Source: an uncultured Prevotellaceae bacterium
GTDB lineage: Bacteria > Bacteroidota > Bacteroidia > Bacteroidales > Muribaculaceae
Direction: 5' to 3'
Assembly: GCA_905210415.1 (NCBI GenBank)
Contig: CAJLWM010000039.1
Coordinates: 1-21,386 of the forward strand
Length of the DNA stretch: 21,386 nt
Shown here: positions 16,181 to 21,386 of the stretch, piece by piece
How the letters are laid out: each line of letters begins with the position of its first letter
How positions within the stretch are numbered: the stretch's first letter is position 1
The notes under the pieces: model-generated
The model's input: only the letters and a program-made list of their open reading frames with translations
Database searches by the model: none
Told to the model about the DNA's origin: nothing
Made by a program: the position numbers and the translations under genes

Positions 16181-16357
16181 ATGAAAGAATTAGTTGAAAA
16201 AATCGCTGCTGAATACGCAGCATTCTTGAAAGATGCAACTGCACAAGTAGAAAACGGAAATAAGGCAGCAGGTACACGTGCTCGCAAGGCTTCTCTTGCT
16301 ATCGAAAAGGCAATGAAAGAATTCCGCAAGGTATCTTTGGAAGAAGCAAAGAAGTAA
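16181..16357 (+). CDS. Small histone H1-like (Hc1-family) DNA-binding protein
   Basis: The product has 58 residues, starts MKELVEKIAAEYAAFLKDA and ends in KVSLEEAKK. It is rich in Lys, Ala and Glu, predicted almost entirely helical, and has a basic centre (GNKAAGTRARKASLAIEKAMKEFRK, residues 26-50). This is the compact form of the Hc1/histone-H1-like family common in Bacteroidota, related to the C-terminal domain of eukaryotic H1 and to chlamydial Hc1 but lacking the long Lys/Ala/Pro tail. The likely role is nucleoid binding and compaction. It is monocistronic, with its own promoter and a very strong terminator, as expected for an abundant protein. The start is the only ATG that fits, and codon use matches a highly expressed gene. 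Confidence 0.88.
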   Translation: MKELVEKIAAEYAAFLKDATAQVENGNKAAGTRARKASLAIEKAMKEFRKVSLEEAKK

Positions 16358-16386
16358 TTCCTGCTTTATAATAACAAAGTACTAAC

Positions 16387-16439
16387 AACAAGGAGTCGGG
16401 CTCTCGCAATTGAGACCGGCTCCTTGTTTGTGTTTTTTT
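16387..16439 (+). terminator. Strong terminator of the Hc1-like gene
   Basis: AACAAGGAGTCGG (16387-16399) pairs with CCGGCTCCTTGTT (16416-16428) with one G-T pair. An inner TCTC/GAGA helix adds to it. TGTGTTTTTTT follows. Confidence 0.9.
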
Positions 16440-16440
16440 G

Positions 16441-16522
16441 TGTGGCATGGTGTGTCGGGTCCGCACCCGAATGACGATTATTGCATTGTGTGACAGTGTT
16501 TTATGCGGGCGTGGCACCGCCG
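16441..16522 (-). repeat. REP/MITE-like element, copy C (degraded)
   Basis: The core GTCCGCACCCGAATG-A-CGA ... TTATGCGGGCGTGGC (16459-16514) matches copy B base for base at both ends of the core. The outer GGTAGGG terminus is lost on the left and the right palindrome is altered to GGCACCGCCGG. The orientation is the same as copy B and opposite to copy A. Confidence 0.65.
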
Positions 16523-16581
16523 GCGAGCTTGCTATCGTGCAGAATGAGCGGATATTTTATCGTGGGTGGATAACACTAACC

Positions 16582-16675
16582 GGTAGGGACGTGGTATTGC
16601 CACGTCCGCACCCGAATGGCGAAAAAGTCTTAATTATCAATGTATTATGCGGACGTGGCGTGCCACGTCCCTACC
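16582..16675 (-). repeat. REP/MITE-like element, copy B
   Basis: This 94-bp element has GGTAGGG...CCCTACC ends. Its two subterminal palindromes are GGACGTGG-TAT-TGCCACGTCC (left) and GGACGTGGCGTGCCACGTCC (right). Its reverse complement lines up with copy A through the core: CGCATAAT near one end and GCCATTCGG-G/A-TGCGGAC near the other. It is therefore an inverted copy of A. Confidence 0.85.
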
Positions 16676-16739
16676 AGCTGGCGTTATCAATTGTCGGCAT
16701 CACCGCTCTGGCGGGTGGCATCATGCGTATGGCGCTTAT

Positions 16740-16841
16740 CAGCCTCTCCGAGGCTGGGTGGTGGGGGATATGCTGCACATCAAACAATTCCGCTTCGCTA
16801 CATAAGTTTGATGCTAAACATAAGGCAACGTCTCCGACGTT
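16740..16841. repeat. Pair of perfect hairpins with TCC loops
   Basis: CAGCCTC-TCC-GAGGCTG (16740-16756) and AACGTC-TCC-GACGTT (16827-16841) are perfect stems with the same three-base loop and the same closing context. Neither is followed by a T-tract on either strand, so they do not look like terminators. Confidence 0.55.
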
Positions 16842-16858
16842 ATTGTATTAGATGTCAT

Positions 16859-16919
16859 AAAATCTGCACTTCTAAAATTCCGAAATCCATTCAAGCCCTA
16901 CTGCCCGAATTGGATTAAA
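16859..16919 (+). repeat. 61-bp interspersed repeat, copy 2
   Basis: It is the same length and orientation as the copy at 1108-1168, with the first 19 bases identical. Its end (GGATTAAA) overlaps the terminase gene, whose stop codon TAA (16917-16915 on the minus strand) lies inside the repeat. Confidence 0.7.
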
Positions 16920-18762
16920 TGATGTCGGCGAAGGTTGGGGCTGGGGCAGTGTGCCTGTTGAGTCGCGACGCGATGAGCAAGCCTATAGCGCGAGTCATCA
17001 CCATGTCGTCGTGTCGGCCGTCGATGGCGCCAAATCCGCCTCGTGGCTTGTGTTCATACCATGATAATTCATCAATCGCACCATCGGAGTGCTCAATGTA
17101 GGCACCGTCGCGCACAAGTCCGATAAGGTGAAATATCGCCTCGGTTTTGGTCTGGCGGTTGGTGTGGAAGCCCAGATGGTCGCCCTTGCGTCGATAGATG
17201 TTTCGATAGTGGTGACGTATGGTGTTGAGCACGTAGGTTGTGCCGTCGCCCTCGCTATATTCCATCTCCAGCGTGTTGCTCTCAATCACCAGTAGCGCGT
17301 TGTGGTAGTGCTGCGCCAGTTGGGCGGCAAGCCACGCCAAGCGGTCGTGATAGATATGTCCGCGCCATTCGGCCACAATCTCCATGTGCCGCTTATCGGC
17401 AAGGCGATCGATAACGGTGATCACCGAGAAATCGGCCTTGTCGCTGAGTCCGCCCACGTCTACAGCCACCACATAGCGGTTTCGCGCGGCGTCAGCCACA
17501 GGTTTTCGCCATAGCCTGATTTCGCCATTCTCCTCGGCGAGCAGTAGGGGGTTGCAAAGCGCCGAAGGGCCCGAAGGCGGTGCCGAGAACGAACATGGTG
17601 TGAACGGCAACGTGCAGTGGCGGCGCAAGCGGTGAAGGTGCACCGCGTTGAACACCGGCATACCGCTGTTGGCAAACGCCTCGATGTCGTTGGTGGGATA
17701 TTCGGCCTGCATCTGGCTGTGGCTGTTGTATTCCTTGCGCTTGCTGTGATACCAGGCAATCATTTCGAGTGTGCATCCCTGTTGCCATAGCGTGCGCTCA
17801 TAATCATCGAGGCTATGCCACAGCGCAGCGGCATCGGCCACCGGTTTGCGGTAAATCTCGATTTCATACCAAGGCACGAACAGCGCAGCCTTGTCGCTGA
17901 AACCCGTCTTTGCCCTAAGCCATTCGCTGTGGAAATAGTTGCCCATGCCGTTAGCCGTAGATTCCATAATCAGCACGGTGTCTGGCTCGAGCATCATCGA
18001 ACCGCATACCGAGCGGATGATGCTCTCGGGGCTGCGTCGCGCGCTCGATGGCCAAAACGCCACCTCGGTGAGGTGGGCCATAGCGATGTCCATGCCGCGC
18101 ACCGATTCGGGACTCATTGCCGTGGTGGCAGCCACGCAGCAGTTTCGACCAACGATTTCGCTGACGTTTCGGCTTTTCTCGTAGGGGCGAAAGCGCATAG
18201 TGGCATCGGTGTCTTGCAGGTGCATAGGGTAGTCGGCAAGGATTTGGCTGTAAATGCCCTTAATTGTGGAAGCGGTGTCGCGCAAGTGTCCGCATACTAT
18301 GCTGTTCCAATGCGTGTGATGCACAATCTGCATCCACGCCATATACACCTGCGAGAGCGTGCTGCCACCCCATTGACGCGCCTTCAGCAATATCAGGCGG
18401 ATGGGACGGCGGGCAAGGCGCATATCCTCGAGCGCTGCGAGCATACGTCGTTGGGGCGCATTGAGCGAGAATCGGTGAGGGCGGCAAGTGATTTTGTCCT
18501 TTATGGTGACGCAGGTGGCGCACCAATACTCAAAATCGTGGTAGAAACGTAGGCGAGAGAACTCATCGTCGCTCATTGATGGCGTCACCAGGCGTGCCAT
18601 GGCATCGGGGATGGCGATGCGCTTGCCATTGCGTACCACCTCGGTGCGGGTGCCGTAGCATCCCACGCCTGTGATAGGGTCGTAAGGCTTGACGAGCGCT
18701 GCGTTTCTTCGCTCGTTCTCGGCTATGATGGCTTGTATGTCGGTATCCGGAGTGTTATTCAT
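16915..18762 (-). CDS. Solitary phage-type large terminase subunit (TerL-like)
   Basis: TerL proteins are ATP-driven DNA packaging motors with a nuclease that cuts the concatemer. The product has 615 residues. The ATPase domain has a deviant Walker A KARQWGGST (127-135), with Lys at the front as in many KARQxGxST terminases. It also has a Walker B-like segment IAMAHLTEVAF with the catalytic Glu at 233, and motif MESTANGMGN (267-274). The RNase H-like nuclease has acidic residues in VAVDVGG (Asp434), VIESNT (Glu494) and GRHDDMV (Asp585/586). All look intact. I chose the ATG at 18762 (MNNTPDTD) over an in-frame start at 18882, because a -7 box lies inside the extension. No small terminase, portal, capsid or tail gene is adjacent. 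The gene is more GC-rich than its neighbours. It may be a phage remnant, a domesticated nuclease, or an edge of a prophage. Confidence 0.85.
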   Translation of the reverse strand: MNNTPDTDIQAIIAENERRNAALVKPYDPITGVGCYGTRTEVVRNGKRIAIPDAMARLVTPSMSDDEFSRLRFYHDFEYWCATCVTIKDKITCRPHRFSLNAPQRRMLAALEDMRLARRPIRLILLKARQWGGSTLSQVYMAWMQIVHHTHWNSIVCGHLRDTASTIKGIYSQILADYPMHLQDTDATMRFRPYEKSRNVSEIVGRNCCVAATTAMSPESVRGMDIAMAHLTEVAFWPSSARRSPESIIRSVCGSMMLEPDTVLIMESTANGMGNYFHSEWLRAKTGFSDKAALFVPWYEIEIYRKPVADAAALWHSLDDYERTLWQQGCTLEMIAWYHSKRKEYNSHSQMQAEYPTNDIEAFANSGMPVFNAVHLHRLRRHCTLPFTPCSFSAPPSGPSALCNPLLLAEENGEIRLWRKPVADAARNRYVVAVDVGGLSDKADFSVITVIDRLADKRHMEIVAEWRGHIYHDRLAWLAAQLAQHYHNALLVIESNTLEMEYSEGDGTTYVLNTIRHHYRNIYRRKGDHLGFHTNRQTKTEAIFHLIGLVRDGAYIEHSDGAIDELSWYEHKPRGGFGAIDGRHDDMVMTRAIGLLIASRLNRHTAPAPTFADII

Positions 18763-18802
18763 AGTATTGTGGCGTGTTTTTTCAATTAACCATAAATGTG
18801 CG

Positions 18803-18810
18803 CAAAGATA
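18803..18810 (-). promoter_or_regulatory. -7 box for the terminase-like gene
   Basis: The minus-strand bases TATCTTTG match TAnnTTTG, about 40 bases before the chosen ATG. No -33 element at standard spacing is seen. Confidence 0.5.
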
Positions 18811-18883
18811 GCGAAGAACGGGCCCTTTGGGCAGAGCAATAAATCCTAATGTCTCCTCGGCGAGATGGCGAATAGTCGACATG

Positions 18884-18915
18884 TTTGGCGGAGTGGAATG
18901 TTTTTAGTAACTTTG
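18884..18915 (+). promoter_or_regulatory. Promoter of the SulP transporter gene
   Basis: TTTG (18884-18887), exactly 20 bases, then TAACTTTG (18908-18915) give a near-perfect Bacteroidetes primary promoter, 50 bases before the ATG. Confidence 0.75.
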
Positions 18916-18965
18916 CACCATTGTTTTAGGTAAAAAATATTCAAAATCAACAATTTAGTATTTCA

Positions 18966-20675
18966 ATGAGTTTTATTTCTACTAAGAATATCAAGGGCGA
19001 TATTACTGGTGGTATCACCGCTGGTATCGTGGCGTTGCCACTTGCCTTGGCTTTTGGTATTCAAGCCTTTGGAGGCGTCAACGACCCATCGGCAGCCAGC
19101 ATGGGTGCATTGGCGGGTCTTGTGGGAGCCACTTTGCTCGGATTTTTCGCGGCATTGTTTGGTGGCACACCATCGCAGATTAGTGGTCCAACCGGACCAA
19201 TGACAGTGATTACCGCCGGCCTAATAAGCGGCGTGTGGGCATCGTCGAGCGGCAACCTCTCAACAGTGCTTATCACAATGTCGCTCTCAGGAATGTTCTG
19301 CGGATTGTTTCAAGTGATATTCGGTATAATCAAGATAGGCAAGCTGGTGAGATATATTCCTTATCCAGTGTTGTCGGGCTTTATGAGCGGTATTGGTGTG
19401 ATTATCATCCTTCAGCAGGTGTATCCGCTGATGGGCTTGAAATCGCCAGTGCTCGTGGTGGATATGATAGTGAAGTTCCCTGAAATAATTGCCGGCGGCT
19501 TCTCGCTCCAAGCATTGCTTTTGGGCTTGGGTACAATCGCCATCATCTGCCTTTTGCCAATGGTGATAAAGAGCAAGAGCGTGCCTGTGACACTTGTAGC
19601 CCTTGTGGCTATGACCCTTGTGGCATTGCCATTGGGCCTTGACGATAAGTATATCATTGGTAATATCCCTTCAGGATTGCCAATGCCATTCTTTGCCAAC
19701 GGTAACGTAGACCTTTCGGGAATCGACTGGATGCTTGCTCTCAAGCATGCTGTGATACCGGGCCTTACACTTGCTGGACTTGGATCAATCGACACATTGC
19801 TCACCTCGGTGGTGGCTGACAATATCACCAAGACAAAGCACAATAGCAACCAAGAACTTATCGGACAGGGTATCGGTAATGCCGTTGCTGGTATGTTCTG
19901 CGGTATCTCGGGTGCCGGCGCCACAATGCGTACTGTGGTGAATGTTCGTTCGGGAGGTCGCACAAAAATCAGCGGTATGATACACTCAATGCTCCTTCTT
20001 GCCATACTGCTTGGTTTGGGTAGCCTTGTGAAGTTTGTGCCACTATCGGTGCTCGCAGGTATCCTTATCACAGTGGGTTGGGGTATTATCGACTTCCGTG
20101 GTTTCCGCGACCTACGCAAGATTCCACGCGACGATGCGTTTGTGCTTATCGTGGTGTTCCTGATGACCGTGTTTGTTGACCTTCTCACCGCAGTGGGTAT
20201 AGGTATGGTGATAGCTTGCGTGCTCTTCATGAAGCGTGCCAGCGACCTTGTGGAAAAGCAATACGACAGCCACGAAATAAATGGATTTGACAAGGAAAAT
20301 CCTTGGCCAGACGAAAAAGGTATGCCAGAGGAAGCAAAGCACACCGTGTATGTGCAACGCCTTAACGGCCCAATTTTCTTCGGTTCGATCACACGATTCA
20401 AGGAAGTGATGCAAGACATCCCTACCGATGCCAAGATTGTGATTATCCGCATGAAGAACGTGTCGTTTATGGACCAATCGGGCCTTTATGCTATGGAGGC
20501 TGCTATCAGCGAACTCAAGGCGCGTGGCGTGCAAGTGCTTATGACTATCATTCAGCCACAACCTTATTATATGCTCACCTCTATGGATTGCATACCAGAA
20601 TTGGTGTCGGAAGATTGCGTGTTTAAGACTTTTGAGGATTGCACCGATTACCTTCGCCGCACTCTCGCGAAATAA
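18966..20675 (+). CDS. SulP-family anion transporter with C-terminal STAS domain
   Basis: This is a 569-residue inner-membrane transporter for sulfate, bicarbonate or a related anion, related to BicA, YchM/DauA and SLC26. The membrane domain (about residues 10-430) is built from many hydrophobic segments. It includes the family motifs GGITAGIVALPLALAFGIQ (15-33), SGPTGP (73-78) and, later, GAGATMRTVVNVRSGGRTK. The cytoplasmic STAS domain (about 458-565) has FGSITRFKEV and FMDQSGLYAM (Asp503). The Ser after Asp-Gln is the position phosphorylated in true anti-sigma antagonists, but in transporters this domain regulates transport or trafficking. The ion cannot be told from the sequence, and no carbonic anhydrase or sulfur genes are adjacent. 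It is monocistronic, with a strong promoter and terminator. Confidence 0.95.
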   Translation: MSFISTKNIKGDITGGITAGIVALPLALAFGIQAFGGVNDPSAASMGALAGLVGATLLGFFAALFGGTPSQISGPTGPMTVITAGLISGVWASSSGNLSTVLITMSLSGMFCGLFQVIFGIIKIGKLVRYIPYPVLSGFMSGIGVIIILQQVYPLMGLKSPVLVVDMIVKFPEIIAGGFSLQALLLGLGTIAIICLLPMVIKSKSVPVTLVALVAMTLVALPLGLDDKYIIGNIPSGLPMPFFANGNVDLSGIDWMLALKHAVIPGLTLAGLGSIDTLLTSVVADNITKTKHNSNQELIGQGIGNAVAGMFCGISGAGATMRTVVNVRSGGRTKISGMIHSMLLLAILLGLGSLVKFVPLSVLAGILITVGWGIIDFRGFRDLRKIPRDDAFVLIVVFLMTVFVDLLTAVGIGMVIACVLFMKRASDLVEKQYDSHEINGFDKENPWPDEKGMPEEAKHTVYVQRLNGPIFFGSITRFKEVMQDIPTDAKIVIIRMKNVSFMDQSGLYAMEAAISELKARGVQVLMTIIQPQPYYMLTSMDCIPELVSEDCVFKTFEDCTDYLRRTLAK

Positions 20676-20697
20676 TATTTATCTCAAAATAGCGGAT

Positions 20698-20747
20698 TTA
20701 CGCCTTGCTGAAGCCAATTGCGGCACGCAGCGAGGCGTAATTTTTTT
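20698..20747 (+). terminator. Terminator of the SulP gene
   Basis: TTACGCCTTGCTG (20698-20710) pairs with CAGCGAGGCGTAA (20728-20740) with one G-T pair. The loop can fold as GCC/GGC, and seven T follow. Confidence 0.85.
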
Positions 20748-20832
20748 GTGCATATTCGTGAGGGGGTTGGGTTTCTTTGGTGAAGCCGAGCGCTGATGGG
20801 AGTGCCAACTTTGCAAAAAAATATATTGTACT

Positions 20833-21386
20833 ATGAAAAACAGCATTGAGATAGTGCCGCGAGGAGCGGTGTGCCGTGTAAATGGCGAGAAAGCGCTGAC
20901 TGGTGAGGCGGCGGTGGCAAAAAATCTGAGAGAACGAGAGGACGCGCTGGAGGCGGTGGGCAGCAGCCTGCCGATTGGTAGCCTTCGGAGTGGCGAGCGT
21001 GTGCTGCTTGCCGACGAGAGCGACTACGGCAAGCGGCTGATGACTGTCCTGAATAATGCGCTATATTGGCGCGGCTTCGACGGTGGCGCGGTGAGTGACG
21101 AGCGACACGTCATGGCGGAGCATTGTTCGGCTGTGGTGTCGGCGCACGGTTGTGGCAGATATGTGGTGGTGGGTACATCTGATGCCATATTGCTGTTTCG
21201 CCGCACTGCCGACGGATATGTGCGCTTGGATGTGGATGAGATACGGCCGATGCTATTGTTTGGTGCTACTGATTGTGCCGAGATGCAGCAGTCGGTCGAT
21301 CAGTATGAGTTTGTGCAACCCTACACATCGTGGACTGCGTTGCGCTACGCCGATGCCGATGCGCTGTCGAAGCAATGGCTGGCGGC
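20833..21386 (+). CDS. Unrecognised protein, N-terminal 184 residues, cut by the window edge
   Basis: An ATG at 20833 opens a frame with no stop to the edge. Codon use has strong third-position G/C (CTG, GCG, GTG, GGC), as expected for a real gene. The product starts MKNSIEIVPRGAVCRVNGEK, has no signal peptide, and contains the stretch KNLREREDALEAVGSS (about 30-45). A beta-rich segment, GRYVVVGTSDAILLFRRTADG, follows. A -7-like CAACTTTG (20806-20813), one base off consensus, sits 20 bases ahead. I do not recognise the family. The short beta strands and the LRERE(D/N)ALE-type helix recall uncharacterised, possibly phage-derived Bacteroidales proteins, but this is a weak impression. It is separated from the SulP gene by a strong terminator, so it begins a new transcription unit. 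Confidence 0.7.
   Translation, partial: MKNSIEIVPRGAVCRVNGEKALTGEAAVAKNLREREDALEAVGSSLPIGSLRSGERVLLADESDYGKRLMTVLNNALYWRGFDGGAVSDERHVMAEHCSAVVSAHGCGRYVVVGTSDAILLFRRTADGYVRLDVDEIRPMLLFGATDCAEMQQSVDQYEFVQPYTSWTALRYADADALSKQWLA

Larger units (their letters stand above)
16358..16914. other. Repeat-filled intergenic region between the Hc1-like gene and the terminase gene
   Basis: It contains the Hc1 terminator, two copies of the REP-like element (16441-16522 degraded, 16582-16675 intact), two TCC-loop hairpins (16740-16841) and most of the second 61-bp repeat. A 137-codon plus-strand frame across it is built from repeat sequence and is not taken as a gene. Confidence 0.7.

Noticed and set aside
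16438..16851. Plus-strand frame of 137 codons
   Set aside because: It is composed of the REP-like copies and hairpins, has an odd composition with no domain, and starts inside the terminator T-tract of the Hc1 gene.
17815..18552. Plus-strand frame of 245 codons
   Set aside because: It is antisense to the terminase-like gene. GC-rich genes commonly produce such shadows, and no domain is visible.
18763..18882. Longer N-terminus for the terminase-like protein
   Set aside because: It would contain the -7 box at 18803-18810 and adds 40 residues unlike a terminase N-terminus. The ATG at 18762 is preferred.
19412..20452. Minus-strand frame of 346 codons
   Set aside because: It lies fully antisense to the well-supported SulP gene, is rich in Ile, Pro, Ser, Thr and Arg, and shows no domain.

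Overview
The window looks like a chromosomal segment of a Bacteroidota species, most likely order Bacteroidales (Prevotella/Muribaculaceae-like). The evidence is a SusC/SusD pair, a C10 cysteine peptidase with a Por-type C-terminal tail, a tiny histone H1-like (Hc1) protein, a BspA-type leucine-rich-repeat protein, and -7 boxes matching the Bacteroidetes consensus TAnnTTTG upstream of nearly every gene. I cannot name the species. No tRNA, rRNA, CRISPR array or complete insertion sequence was found.

Layout. 1-735 (-) is the 5' part of a BspA-like surface protein interrupted by one in-frame TAG. 1306-5508 (+) holds housekeeping genes: mltG (peptidoglycan endolytic transglycosylase), a DUF2007-type small protein and valS, closed by a strong terminator. 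5607-6115 is a structured, repeat-like intergenic stretch. 6116-6616 (-) is an Lrp/AsnC regulator. It is separated by a long AT-rich regulatory region from a + strand operon at 7356-12842: SusC-like TonB-dependent transporter, SusD-like lipoprotein and a Calx-beta-like lipoprotein. After a nested inverted-repeat island come a secreted C10 (streptopain-like) peptidase (13461-15920) and the 58-residue Hc1 protein (16181-16357). 16440-16919 is packed with palindromic repeats. 16915-18762 (-) is a solitary phage-type large terminase with apparently intact ATPase and nuclease motifs. 18966-20675 (+) is a SulP anion transporter with a STAS domain. An unrecognised GC-rich frame starts at 20833 and runs off the right edge.

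How genes may work together. The SusC-SusD-lipoprotein operon is a nutrient-uptake module. The nearby secreted protease makes a peptide substrate (RagAB-like) plausible, but that is inference. The terminase has no head, portal or tail genes next to it on the left, or on the right as far as 20675, so it may be a phage remnant or a domesticated gene. The unrecognised frame at the right edge shares its GC-rich composition and could belong with it.

The least explained material is the repeat content. There is a roughly 93-bp REP-like element with three copies (one inverted relative to the other two), a second 61-bp family whose copy supplies the terminase stop codon, and composite inverted arms around one REP-like copy. 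I see no defence system.
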